From: Psychroflexus salarius
GTDB lineage: Bacteria; Bacteroidota; Bacteroidia; Flavobacteriales; Flavobacteriaceae
DNA: 64,000 nucleotides
Direction of reading: 5' to 3'
NCBI RefSeq assembly: GCF_900129035.1
Contig: NZ_FQTW01000003.1
Coordinates: forward strand, 219,649 to 283,648
Positions 18,699 to 27,377 of the stretch are shown here, piece after piece. Made by a program: the position numbers and the translations under genes. The notes beneath the pieces are model-generated. The model was given only the letters and a program-made list of their open reading frames with translations, had not been told where the DNA came from and did not search any database. Position 1 is the first letter of the stretch. Each line of letters begins with the position of its first letter.

Positions 18699-19106
18699 TC
18701 AAGATTTAAATGCAGGTTCAGCTCAATGGTTAATCTTAAATAAATATTACTAGACATGAAATCAATATTATCTTTATTTTTAATAGCAAACCTTTTACTT
18801 CAAAATAATAACAAAGAAGAATTGATTTCAAAAATTCTTAACCATAAAGAAGTTTTACATTATGTGGATGATCCAGTAGTTTTTAAAAATAACTTGAGTG
18901 AAAACTTTAAAGATCTGCCTTTAACATCTGATAAAGAATATACGGGTGTTTTAATAATCAAAACTTTAAAGAAAATAAAATCTAATAGAGAATTTTACAA
19001 AGTTGGCATTTTTATCCCTTTTGAAAATGTTTACATTGAGTTTGAAGGTTTAAGAGGTTTTGATGGATGTTGGGATATCAAAATACTAAGCTCTGTTGAA
19101 TATTAA
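18699..19106 (+). repeat. 408-bp direct repeat, copy 2
   Basis: Begins with the same 18 toxin-tail codons (ending TAG at 18751) and then the intact small exported gene. Compared with copy 1 it has an ATG in place of AAG. The upstream toxin tail is missing here, so only the junction half of the cassette was copied. Confidence 0.9.
18756..19106 (+). CDS. Small exported protein, candidate immunity gene (intact copy)
   Basis: 116 residues with an N-terminal hydrophobic export segment (KSILSLFLIANLLLQ) and a mature domain with DKEYTGVLIIKTLKK, FYKVGIFIPFENVYIEFEG and a final WDIKILSSVEY. No family recognised. Starts 2 bases after the stop of the 18-codon toxin-tail remnant. Copy 1 (16628-16978) lost its start codon, so this may be the functional one. 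Confidence 0.65.
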   Translation: MKSILSLFLIANLLLQNNNKEELISKILNHKEVLHYVDDPVVFKNNLSENFKDLPLTSDKEYTGVLIIKTLKKIKSNREFYKVGIFIPFENVYIEFEGLRGFDGCWDIKILSSVEY

Positions 19107-19163
19107 TCAAGCCTATCAACAATATATTTTTACAACGACAAATAATTGTCCAAACTAGCTAAT

Positions 19164-19667
19164 ATGAAAAACTATATAACCCTTATTGTATTTATAATGC
19201 TTGTGAAGTGTGCTTTTTCGCAATCTATTTCAAATAGCCTTTTTTTGGTTGTTGATAAAAAGACAGATTCTATTACAAGAGGTAGTAAGGATTCAACCAA
19301 TTTTAAATATTTTCATACTAATGAAAAAAAGAATTGGGGAATAAGTTTGTCTCATATTTATGTATCTGGGGCAGATCAGAATAATTTCAGGTATTTGTTA
19401 CCAAATGAAATGATTCCAGAACTAGAAAGAAAAGGAAACCTTGAAGATATTAAGCCTTTTATGACTAAACTGAACAACTATAATAACAAGGAAGTATCAC
19501 AATTTTTCAGCAAACATTATTCTTATTATTATGAGTATTTGCATAAAAGCAGAAAAAAGACCTACAAGCGTTACAATATTTTTATCATTTTTAAATCAGA
19601 CCTTAACAAAACTTTTGTGCCGTGTTATGAAATGTCGTTGATACAAACAAGAATCACAGAAATTTAA
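19164..19667 (+). CDS. Secreted protein, unknown
   Basis: 167 residues from ATG 19164; the frame opens earlier at TTG 19146, but the signal peptide KNYITLIVFIMLVKCAFSQ begins at this ATG. Mature part is polar with many Lys, Asn and Tyr (FSKHYSYYYEYLHKSRKK). Not recognised. It is the last gene of the island; a hairpin at 19747 follows. Confidence 0.6.
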   Translation: MKNYITLIVFIMLVKCAFSQSISNSLFLVVDKKTDSITRGSKDSTNFKYFHTNEKKNWGISLSHIYVSGADQNNFRYLLPNEMIPELERKGNLEDIKPFMTKLNNYNNKEVSQFFSKHYSYYYEYLHKSRKKTYKRYNIFIIFKSDLNKTFVPCYEMSLIQTRITEI

Positions 19668-19746
19668 TTGTTGTTTGATTTATTGCGTTATGAATTTACA
19701 GGTGTTTGTTTTGCCGCGATTTAACTCAATGAAAAAGAGAGGTACT

Positions 19747-19783
19747 ATTCCCTATGAAACGTCTTCATGGGGAATAATTCTTT
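19747..19783 (+). terminator. Hairpin terminator
   Basis: ATTCCCTATG (19747-19756) pairs with CATGGGGAAT (19766-19775), ten pairs with one G-U, loop of 9, followed by AATTCTTTT. Lies about 80 bases after the last island gene. Confidence 0.6.
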
Positions 19784-19869
19784 TAAACTCCTGACACAGC
19801 TACCTGTACCAACAACACAATTTAGTTTTCAATTAGAGCAGGAATTTCACAAAAAGGATTTTTAAAATG

Positions 19870-19904
19870 TTTGAGCCCAATCACGCCACAATACCGTATT
19901 TTTG
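19870..19904 (+). promoter_or_regulatory. TTTG-N23-TAnnTTTG promoter of the dgt-like gene
   Basis: TTTG at 19870-19873 and TATTTTTG at 19897-19904 are separated by 23 bases, within the range reported for Bacteroidetes promoters. The gene's ATG follows at 19923. Confidence 0.5.
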
Positions 19905-19922
19905 AATCAAATTATTTTCCGC

Positions 19923-21269
19923 ATGGCAAACTGGGAACAACTTTTATCACTCAAGCGTTTCGGCGACAAGCATAAACGCATCCGTAAAGAACAAGACGAT
20001 ACACGCTTAGGCTTCGAAGTCGATTACGACCGCATTGTGTTTTCATCAGCTTTTAGAAGCTTGCAAGATAAAACCCAAGTGATTCCGCTATCCGAAACCG
20101 ATTTTGTACATACCCGATTAACACACAGCCTAGAAGTCTCCGTCGTTGGGCGCTCCTTAGGCCGAAATGTGGGCAAGGCCATCTTAAAAAAATACCCTTA
20201 TTTAGCAGCCACACACGGCTTTCATTTTAACGATTTTGGTGCCATTGTTGCCGCGGCAGCCATTGCTCATGATATTGGCAATCCACCTTTTGGGCATTCT
20301 GGTGAAAACGCTATGAGCGATTATTTTAAAAATGGCGCAGGCCAACGCTTTCAATCTCAAATCTCGAAACTTGCGTATCAAGACCTTACCCATTTTGAAG
20401 GTAATGCCAACGGCTTTAAATTACTCACCGAAACACGCGATGGCTCTGTAGGCGGTTTACGCTTGTCTTATGCAACCTTAGCTAGTTTTACGAAATACCC
20501 TAAGGCATCTTTACCTCACAAACCAACCAACCAAATCGCCCATAAAAAATACGGTTATTTTTCCCAGCAAGCTGATTTTTTTGATGAGGTAGCTAGAGAC
20601 GTCGGATTACCAACCTCAACCCACGAACATGGCCAAAGTTATGCACGTCATCCCTTAGCGTTTCTAGTTGAAGCTGCCGATGATATTTGTTACACCATTA
20701 TCGATTTTGAAGATGGCATCAACCTCGGTTTAATTCCAGAAGATTACGCCTTAGAATATTTATCTAAACTCATCAATCATAAAATAGATGTCGATAAATA
20801 CGCCAAACTCAACACCACTAAAAATCGGGTGGCTTATTTACGCTCTTTAGCTATTGGGACTTTAATTCAAGAAACAGTCGACATATTCATGGCGAATGAA
20901 ACCGCTATTTTAAATGGAGATTTTCATGTAGACTTATTGTCTCAGTCGCGTTATAAAGCCCAAATTAAGGATATTATAAATATCAGTATTAAAAACGTTT
21001 ACCGCAGTCAAGAGGTCATGGATAAAGAAATTGTGGGCTATAAAGTCTTAACAAGTTTGCTACATGAGTTTACCACCGCCGTAGAGCATCAACTCAACGG
21101 GCAATCAACATCTATCGACCGTTTAATTTTAGCCAACTTTCTGCCTCATTTTAATGCTGAGCAATCACCTACCGAAGATTGGCTGATAGATATTAGCTCT
21201 CATATCGCTGCCATGACAGATAGTGAAGCTTTACGCACTTATAAAAAACTTACGGGTATGGCGCTTTAG
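19923..21269 (+). CDS. dgt: dGTP triphosphohydrolase-like HD-domain protein
   Basis: Hydrolyses dNTPs (dGTP in the best-known member) to nucleoside and triphosphate. The 448-residue length and motifs fit dGTPase: FSSAFRSLQDKTQV and RLTHSLEVSVVGRSLG near residue 45-80 (R and H ligands), HDIGNPPFGHSGE (HD plus GNPPFGH substrate motif), and EAADDICYTIIDFEDG (second Asp ligand). The frame opens at TTG 19902, but ATG 19923 is 19 bases after a promoter-like element and matches the family start (ANWEQLLSLKRFGD). Assignment to the specific substrate is by family. Confidence 0.93.
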   Translation: MANWEQLLSLKRFGDKHKRIRKEQDDTRLGFEVDYDRIVFSSAFRSLQDKTQVIPLSETDFVHTRLTHSLEVSVVGRSLGRNVGKAILKKYPYLAATHGFHFNDFGAIVAAAAIAHDIGNPPFGHSGENAMSDYFKNGAGQRFQSQISKLAYQDLTHFEGNANGFKLLTETRDGSVGGLRLSYATLASFTKYPKASLPHKPTNQIAHKKYGYFSQQADFFDEVARDVGLPTSTHEHGQSYARHPLAFLVEAADDICYTIIDFEDGINLGLIPEDYALEYLSKLINHKIDVDKYAKLNTTKNRVAYLRSLAIGTLIQETVDIFMANETAILNGDFHVDLLSQSRYKAQIKDIINISIKNVYRSQEVMDKEIVGYKVLTSLLHEFTTAVEHQLNGQSTSIDRLILANFLPHFNAEQSPTEDWLIDISSHIAAMTDSEALRTYKKLTGMAL

Positions 21270-21321
21270 TCTCAGCTTAATTGGTCTAAGCATTTCAGAA
21301 ATTGGACTTTAAAAAGCAGTA

Positions 21322-23334
21322 TTAATAAAGTGCTTTCAATTGCGTTAAAGCTTCTTCAACTGTGTTTGCTGGCTGCTGACAACTTTGGTCAACACAAACA
21401 AAAATTTGATTATAATCGGTTTTATCCTTCATCAGCGCTAAGTCTTCAGTTGTACCGCCTAAAAAGATGGCATTAGGGTTATAATGTTGTAGTAAACTTT
21501 TATGCTTTTGGGCATAATCACTTCCGCAGGTCACCACTTCAGCAAAAGGATGTGTTAAGTAACCCACAACAATGGCCCAATGAGCCAAATACGGACCAGA
21601 TTTATGAAGTTTTGGAGAGACTTTAGCTAACATTTTTTGTACAATATGCTTATAGCTGCTGGCATTGTAGAATTTGTGCAGTTTGAATAACGCCTGCAAC
21701 ATCACCGAATTTGAAGATGGAATAACGTTGTCATTGACTTCAATTTTACGCGCAATTAGCGCTTCGGCTTCGGTTGAAGTGTAGTAAAATAAACCTAAAT
21801 CCGCATCGTAAAAATCGGTAATGCTCTTATCAACTAATTGTTTAGCTAGCTCTAAATAGCTTACAGTTAAAGTGGCTTCGTATAGACTAATTAAAGCCAA
21901 ACTTAACCACGCATAATCTTCTAGAAATCCGGTAATACTAGATTGCCCATCTTTAAAATTTCTGAACAACTGCTGGTTTTCACTTAAAAGTTCTTTCTGA
22001 ATAAAAGCAGCATTAGCTTCAGCTTGATCAAGGTAGGCTTGATGTCCCAAAGCTTGGTAGGCATCAACATAGGCTTTAAGCATCATCGCATTCCAGCTGC
22101 ATAAAATTTTCGTATCAATTTCAGGCCGTGGTTTTGAGTTGCTTAAGGTTTTGATTTTAGAACGAATAAGATTCAATTTTCCTACTAACTCATTTTCAGA
22201 TAAGTTATACTCTTCGGCTATTTTTGAAATTGATTGAGCGGTGTAGAGAATATTTTGTCCTTCTTCCCAGTTGCCTTTTTGCTTTAAATTGAAGTAGCTT
22301 TTTGCTATTTCAAATTCATCTGAAGTTAAAGCTTCTTCTAATTCATTATAGCTATAGGTATAAAATGCACCTTCACGACCTTCAGAATCGGCATCAACCG
22401 CCGAATAAAATCCGCCATTTGTATCGCTCAGCCAATTGTCAACAAAGTCAAGGCTTTGTTCAATCGCTATTTCATAACTTGGCTTTTGGGTAATTTTATA
22501 AGCATTGGCCAGTAAACTAATCATTTGTGCATTATCGTAAAGCATTTTTTCAAAATGCGGAGCAAACCAGCGTTCATCGACAGAGTAGCGCGCAAATCCA
22601 CCGTGAATTTGGTCATAAATGCCGCCAGCAATCATATGGTCAAGTAAATTGAGGCATTGCTCTAAGGCTTCTTTATTTTGAGTCAGCTCATGGTATTGTA
22701 ATAAAAACTGCCAACTGCTGGGCATCGCAAATTTTGGTGCACCTTTAAAGCCACCATATTTAGAGTCAAAAAAGCGCTGCCAACTGCCAAACAAGTCTTG
22801 ATAATCGGTTTTGCTAAAGGTAATATCTTGATCATTTTCAGTAAAATCTAAGCGGTCAATATCTTGAATTCCACGTGTTAACTTTAAAGCTGTGTCTTTA
22901 AGTTGTTCTTGTTGGGTATCATAAGCTTTTGCTACATTTTTAAGCACTTTTAACCAATTCTCTTTAGGGAAATAGGTGGCCGCATAAAAGGGTTTGCCAT
23001 CTGGAAATGCAAAAGCATTAAGTGGCCAGCCGCCACGACCAGTTAAGATTTGTGCCGCATCCATGTAAATTTGGTCAATATCAGGTCGTTCCTCACGATC
23101 AACTTTTATACAAATAAAGTGAGCATTCATGACTTCAGCGACCTCTTGGTCTTCAAAAGATTCGTGTGCCATGACATGGCACCAATGGCAGGCGGCATAA
23201 CCAATACTTATAAGTAATGGTTTATTTTCTTTTTTAGCTAAAGCCAAGCTTTCTGCATTCCATTCGCGCCAATGCACTGGATTGTCTCGATGTTGTAATA
23301 AATACGGACTTGAGGCTTTGTGTAGTAAGTTCAA
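21322..23334 (-). CDS. Thioredoxin-domain protein of the YyaL/SPATA20 (DUF255) family
   Basis: 670 residues. The N-terminal DUF255 domain starts NLLHKASSPYLLQHRDNPVHW and has the thioredoxin-like motif CHWCHVM near residue 50. The remainder is an (alpha/alpha)6 barrel like a glycan epimerase or hydrolase (DNAQMISLLANAY, SWNAMMLKAYVDAYQ). The molecular function is not established. The start is TTG at 23334, one base after the stop of the OmpA-like gene; no ATG fits the conserved N-terminus. Last gene of the minus-strand run. Confidence 0.9.
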   Translation of the reverse strand: MNLLHKASSPYLLQHRDNPVHWREWNAESLALAKKENKPLLISIGYAACHWCHVMAHESFEDQEVAEVMNAHFICIKVDREERPDIDQIYMDAAQILTGRGGWPLNAFAFPDGKPFYAATYFPKENWLKVLKNVAKAYDTQQEQLKDTALKLTRGIQDIDRLDFTENDQDITFSKTDYQDLFGSWQRFFDSKYGGFKGAPKFAMPSSWQFLLQYHELTQNKEALEQCLNLLDHMIAGGIYDQIHGGFARYSVDERWFAPHFEKMLYDNAQMISLLANAYKITQKPSYEIAIEQSLDFVDNWLSDTNGGFYSAVDADSEGREGAFYTYSYNELEEALTSDEFEIAKSYFNLKQKGNWEEGQNILYTAQSISKIAEEYNLSENELVGKLNLIRSKIKTLSNSKPRPEIDTKILCSWNAMMLKAYVDAYQALGHQAYLDQAEANAAFIQKELLSENQQLFRNFKDGQSSITGFLEDYAWLSLALISLYEATLTVSYLELAKQLVDKSITDFYDADLGLFYYTSTEAEALIARKIEVNDNVIPSSNSVMLQALFKLHKFYNASSYKHIVQKMLAKVSPKLHKSGPYLAHWAIVVGYLTHPFAEVVTCGSDYAQKHKSLLQHYNPNAIFLGGTTEDLALMKDKTDYNQIFVCVDQSCQQPANTVEEALTQLKALY

Positions 23335-23335
23335 T

Positions 23336-24292
23336 TTAATTTTGCTTTAGTAATTGCGAAATTTCGTCTAACTGCGGTGTGAGTACCACTTCAATACGCC
23401 GGTTTTTAGCTTTACCAGACTGCGTTGTATTTGGCGCCACTGGCGCATATTTTCCACGTCCGGCTGCAGTTAAGCGTTCAGGCTCAATATTTTCGTTTTG
23501 TAAAAGTAATTTTAAAACTTCAGTAGCACGTTTGGTGGATAAATCCCAATTGTCTTTTAACTGTCCGCTACCATTGTAAGGTACATTATCGGTGTGGCCT
23601 TCAATTAAAACCGCAATATCTGGATTATCCGCTAAAACCTTACCGAGTTCTTGAACAGCGGCTTGGCCTTCAGCACCAACCGTCCAACTTCCAGATTTGA
23701 ATAAGAGCTTATTTTCCATAGAAACATAAACTTTACCATCACGTTGTTCTACGCTTAAACCGCGGTCTTCAAAATTAATGAGTGCACTAGATAATTTGTC
23801 TTTTAGTGCTTTCATTTTTTCTTTGTTGGCAACAATCATTTGTTCTAACTCATCAATTCTTTGGGCTCTGTAGTCTAAATCTTTTTGTAATTGCTCCAAG
23901 CGTTTTTGTTCTTCTGCCAGTGCCGTTTTTTTAGTTTCTAACTCTTTTAAAAGTGCTCTGTTTTGTTGTGCATTTTCGGCTAAGACTTTACTACTGTTGG
24001 CTTCAAGTGCATTGTAAGATTGTGAAAGTTGATTGTATTCGTCTTGTTTTTTTGCTAACGCTTTTTCAATTTCTTTTTTATTTTTTTCGAGTGCTTCAAC
24101 CTGAGTAGCTAATTCTTGCCGCTCAGTTTTTATAGCTTCTAATGCGTTTTGGCAGTCGTTTAATGTTTTCGACTGGTTATTGAAATCGGCTTGTAAATCT
24201 TCAAATTGGCGTGTAAGTGCATCAAATTTTTTCTGACTCACGCAAGCGGTTAAGCTTATTGAAATCAAGCTTAAAAGAAATATCTTTTTCAT
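23336..24292 (-). CDS. OmpA-family lipoprotein with coiled-coil linker
   Basis: 318 residues. Lipobox LTAC (Cys17), a coiled coil of about residues 20-170 rich in Gln, Glu and Lys (with EKNKKEIEKALAKKQDEY), and an OmpA-C domain at about 190-305 (LIEGHTDNVPYNG, RATEVLKLL, NRRIEVVL) that binds peptidoglycan. So it is an outer-membrane anchored lipoprotein tethered to the cell wall, as in MotB-like/Pal-like proteins. Lies 16 bases after exoA on the same strand and one base before the YyaL gene. Confidence 0.93.
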   Translation of the reverse strand: MKKIFLLSLISISLTACVSQKKFDALTRQFEDLQADFNNQSKTLNDCQNALEAIKTERQELATQVEALEKNKKEIEKALAKKQDEYNQLSQSYNALEANSSKVLAENAQQNRALLKELETKKTALAEEQKRLEQLQKDLDYRAQRIDELEQMIVANKEKMKALKDKLSSALINFEDRGLSVEQRDGKVYVSMENKLLFKSGSWTVGAEGQAAVQELGKVLADNPDIAVLIEGHTDNVPYNGSGQLKDNWDLSTKRATEVLKLLLQNENIEPERLTAAGRGKYAPVAPNTTQSGKAKNRRIEVVLTPQLDEISQLLKQN

Positions 24293-24308
24293 ATCTTATA
24301 AAATAAAA

Positions 24309-25070
24309 TTAATCAAGTTCTAATAAAACGGGACAATGGTCACTATGTTTTGCCTCTTGCAAAATTAATGCCCGTTTTAATCGCGGTTTTAAATCTTGTG
24401 TAATAAGTAAATAGTCTAATCGCCAACCTTTATTACGTTCACGAGCATTGGCGCGATAACTCCACCATGAATATTGTTCTTTTTCGGGATGCAAATGCCT
24501 AAACGAATCAATGAGACCTAATTCAAGAAAGTTGGTAAGCCATTCGCGTTCTATAGGTAAAAAGCCTGACACATTTTTAAGTCGAACAGGGTCATGAATA
24601 TCAATCGGTTCATGACAAATATTATAATCGCCACAAATCACCAGGTTTGGATATTCTTTTTTTAGATGGTTTACATAAGTTTTAAAATCGGCCATATATT
24701 GCAACTTAAACTCAAGGCGAGCATCATTGGTGCCTGATGGTAAATATAAACTCATGATTGAAAGCCCATCAAAATCGACCCGTAAATTACGGCCTTCACG
24801 ATCCATATAATCAATACCTGTTCCGTATTCTACATGTTTTGGTTCGTGTTTTGAAATAATGCCAACACTGCTGTAGCCTTTCTTTTCAGCCGAAAACCAA
24901 TAACAATGTTTGTAACCTAAGTCATGAAAAAGCTGATCATCAATTTGTTCGGGTTGGGCTTTGGTCTCTTGAAAACAAACCACATCTGCTTCAGCGGCAG
25001 CTAACCATCCGAGTAAATCTTTTTTTAAGGCGGCACGTATGCCATTTACGTTATAAGAAATAATTTTCAT
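24309..25070 (-). CDS. xth: Exodeoxyribonuclease III / AP endonuclease
   Basis: 253 residues, typical length. Motifs: KIISYNVNGIRAA (Asn), VCFQETKAQ (Glu metal ligand), GDYNICHE (Asp and Asn), YSWWSYRANARERNKGWRLDYLL and HSDHCPVLLEL (Asp-His). Cleaves DNA at abasic sites during base-excision repair and removes 3' blocks. Separated by 24 bases from bioF upstream. The gene's position in an Mrp-bioF run appears to be only a transcription neighbourhood. Confidence 0.95.
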   Translation of the reverse strand: MKIISYNVNGIRAALKKDLLGWLAAAEADVVCFQETKAQPEQIDDQLFHDLGYKHCYWFSAEKKGYSSVGIISKHEPKHVEYGTGIDYMDREGRNLRVDFDGLSIMSLYLPSGTNDARLEFKLQYMADFKTYVNHLKKEYPNLVICGDYNICHEPIDIHDPVRLKNVSGFLPIEREWLTNFLELGLIDSFRHLHPEKEQYSWWSYRANARERNKGWRLDYLLITQDLKPRLKRALILQEAKHSDHCPVLLELD

Positions 25071-25094
25071 GACGTCGTTTTAAGTCTTTCAAAG

Positions 25095-26231
25095 TTATGA
25101 AATTGAGGCTAGTTTTGCTTTTAAAAGTGCTAAAACTCGCTTAATTTCTTGGGGTGAATTATCGGCATGAAGGCAAAAGCGAAGCCGTTCTTTTCCTTTA
25201 GGAACCGTTGGTGATAAAATAGCGCGCACATCAAATTGTTCTTTTTGAAGTGCCTCGGCGATGCTTTTACATGCTGAATTTCCTGAAATGATGCAGGATT
25301 GAATAGCTGATTGACTGGTAATGAAATAATCTTCTAACTGAAGCTGTTGTACTTGCTCTAAAAATAAAGCAATATTAGTTTGAAGCTGATGTGCTAGGCT
25401 AAGATTTTTTTTAAATTCTTGATGAGCGGCCCAAATTAAGGCGGTTTGCTGTGTTGAAATAGCCGTGGTGTAAATTAAACTCCGACTGAAGTTAACGAGA
25501 TAAGATTTTAAAGCTTCGCTCCCTAAAATAACAGCGCCGTGTTGTGCAAAACTTTTCCCAAAGGTAATCACGCGTGCTAAACTATTAATGTTTTGAAACG
25601 ACAAACCTTCTTTGCCTAAAACGCCAATGGCATGAGCTTCATCAAGAATAAAATGAGCATTAAACTGCTTACAAAGTGCACTGATTTTTTCAACAGGTGC
25701 TTGGTCGCCATCCATAGAAAAAACACTTTCGGTAATCACGTAAATACTGTCAAATTCATGGGCATATTGTTGTAACTTTCGTTCTAAGTCATCTAAGTTA
25801 TTGTGTTTAAATTTATAGCTCTTGGCTTGTGCTAAACTGATGCCATCACGAATAGAAGCATGCACAAGCTCATCAAATAAAATTAAACTTTGCCGTAAAC
25901 CAATTGCTGATATTAAACCTAAGTTAGCCGTATAACCTGAATTGAATAATAAGGCTGATTCAGCTTGATAAAAATCGGCTAAATAATTTTCGCAATCGTA
26001 GTGTAATTGAGAATTCCCGGTGAGTAATCTTGAGCCAGGCTTGGCATCAACTGGATATTGTTGATGAATTTTTTCTGCGGTAACTTCAACCGACGTAAGT
26101 TGACTCAGACCTAAATAATCATTTGAAGCAAAATCGGTTAATGATGGGAACGTGGTTTTGAGTTCACGAAGACTCTCATTTCGCAGGCGCTGATCTAGTT
26201 TTAATTGTAATGCCTTTGGTAATTTAGGCAT
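25095..26231 (-). CDS. bioF: 8-amino-7-oxononanoate synthase-like PLP enzyme
   Basis: 378 residues. Alpha-oxoamine synthase family: FASNDYLGLSQ near the start, GSRLLTGNSQLHYDCE, ILDEAHAIGVLG (Asp contacting PLP) and FGKSFAQHGAV with the Schiff-base Lys. In the best-known pathway the enzyme condenses pimeloyl-thioester with L-alanine in biotin synthesis. No other bio gene is nearby, so KBL-type or sphingolipid-type (serine palmitoyltransferase-like) alternatives remain possible, but BioF is the likeliest. Its start overlaps the mrpG stop by 8 bases. Confidence 0.85.
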   Translation of the reverse strand: MPKLPKALQLKLDQRLRNESLRELKTTFPSLTDFASNDYLGLSQLTSVEVTAEKIHQQYPVDAKPGSRLLTGNSQLHYDCENYLADFYQAESALLFNSGYTANLGLISAIGLRQSLILFDELVHASIRDGISLAQAKSYKFKHNNLDDLERKLQQYAHEFDSIYVITESVFSMDGDQAPVEKISALCKQFNAHFILDEAHAIGVLGKEGLSFQNINSLARVITFGKSFAQHGAVILGSEALKSYLVNFSRSLIYTTAISTQQTALIWAAHQEFKKNLSLAHQLQTNIALFLEQVQQLQLEDYFITSQSAIQSCIISGNSACKSIAEALQKEQFDVRAILSPTVPKGKERLRFCLHADNSPQEIKRVLALLKAKLASIS

Positions 26232-26634
26232 TGCGATCTGTTTTTGAATCCTGTTTTGAGTTGTTTTCTTCTACTTGTTCTGGGTCACTTTTTAGCTCGT
26301 GTGTTGATTTATTGTAACGATCTTTTAAGTCGTCAATTACAGAGCCATCCCAAAGTTTATTACCTAAAAAGTAAGATGTTCGCCCAATGAGGTGTGCGCC
26401 CACAGGTGCAGTGAGTAAAATAAAAATAACAATGGCTTGCACACGTGTGGTGACTGAAAAGTCATAAAAATAAACAGCGGCTGCACCGAGTAATAATCCT
26501 ACGCCTAATGTAGCGGCTTTGGTATTGACAGATATCCGTAAGTAAGTATCTGGCATTCTAATAATTCCGATAGCTGCAAGTAAGGCAAATAAGGTGCCTA
26601 ATGTGGCGAATATGTAGATTAATACATCAGTCAT
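26224..26634 (-). CDS. mrpG: Mrp antiporter subunit G
   Basis: 136 residues; three membrane helices, with RMPDTYLRISVNTKAATLGVG typical of MnhG/MrpG. Starts at ATG 26634; the frame is open to 26670, but this overlaps mrpF and MTDVLIYIFATLG is the family start. A hydrophilic tail of about 30 residues rich in Lys, Asp and Ser follows the last helix. Smallest and last subunit of the mrpABCDEFG series. Confidence 0.92.
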   Translation of the reverse strand: MTDVLIYIFATLGTLFALLAAIGIIRMPDTYLRISVNTKAATLGVGLLLGAAAVYFYDFSVTTRVQAIVIFILLTAPVGAHLIGRTSYFLGNKLWDGSVIDDLKDRYNKSTHELKSDPEQVEENNSKQDSKTDRNA

Positions 26635-26902
26635 TTTTGTTTCGTTTTTCAAGGTAATAAGAAAAGGCAACGGTACTTAAAAACGCTATGAGTGCTAAAA
26701 TCATGGCGATGTCTAAGAACGTAGGTTGGTTGTTGATGATGCTATAAATTGCAATAATTCCGATACCAATGGTAATCAGTAAATCTAAGGCAACAACGCG
26801 ATCTATAATGCTTGGACCTTTGATGAAACGTATAAACACAAGAATTTCAGCTAAAGATAGCAAGGGTAATATTACGTAGTATAAATAGTCGTTTAAGGTC
26901 AT
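26627..26902 (-). CDS. mrpF: Mrp antiporter subunit F
   Basis: 91 residues, three membrane helices; IKGPSIIDRVVALDLLITIGIG is the conserved MrpF signature. ATG at 26902 overlaps the end of mrpE by 4 bases and its own end overlaps mrpG, so translation is coupled. Confidence 0.93.
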   Translation of the reverse strand: MTLNDYLYYVILPLLSLAEILVFIRFIKGPSIIDRVVALDLLITIGIGIIAIYSIINNQPTFLDIAMILALIAFLSTVAFSYYLEKRNKND

Positions 26903-27375
26903 CTTAATATAGCTAATAATCGCTTTTCAAATCCGTTTTTAATATCGTCTATAAATTCTTGTTTGTTGTGAACGTACATCGAATGTACATATAAAACTTT
27001 GCGGTCTGTAGAGACGTCAAGGCTTAATGTTCCAGGTGTTAAAGTAATCAAGTTAGCTAAAAAAGTAATTTCAACATCAGTTTTAGCATCAAGTGGTACA
27101 CTAACAATACCTGGCTTCATATTGTGCGTTGGTGTAATGACTTCAATGGCAACTTGAATATTAGCTTTAATCATTTCCCATAGAAAAAAGAAAAAAAAGC
27201 CAATAATTCGAGGCAATATTTTATAATATTTATTTTGATCGGTTTTTCGGGAAATAATCCACAAGATTAAAAAGCTCAATATAAACCCGAAACTGAAGTT
27301 TTCAAAGGTATAGCTACCTGTTAAAAACACCCAGATGAGCATAAGTAATATGTTAGATAAAAACTGTGTTTTCAT
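26899..27375 (-). CDS. mrpE: Mrp antiporter subunit E
   Basis: 158 residues with two N-terminal membrane helices followed by a soluble domain: ISFLANLITLTPGTLSLDVS is the conserved block of MnhE/MrpE (here reading VEITFLANLITLTPG). Subunit E is needed for full antiport activity in other Mrp systems. It lies 2 bases after mrpD and overlaps mrpF. Confidence 0.92.
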   Translation of the reverse strand: MKTQFLSNILLMLIWVFLTGSYTFENFSFGFILSFLILWIISRKTDQNKYYKILPRIIGFFFFFLWEMIKANIQVAIEVITPTHNMKPGIVSVPLDAKTDVEITFLANLITLTPGTLSLDVSTDRKVLYVHSMYVHNKQEFIDDIKNGFEKRLLAILR

Positions 27376-27377
27376 AA

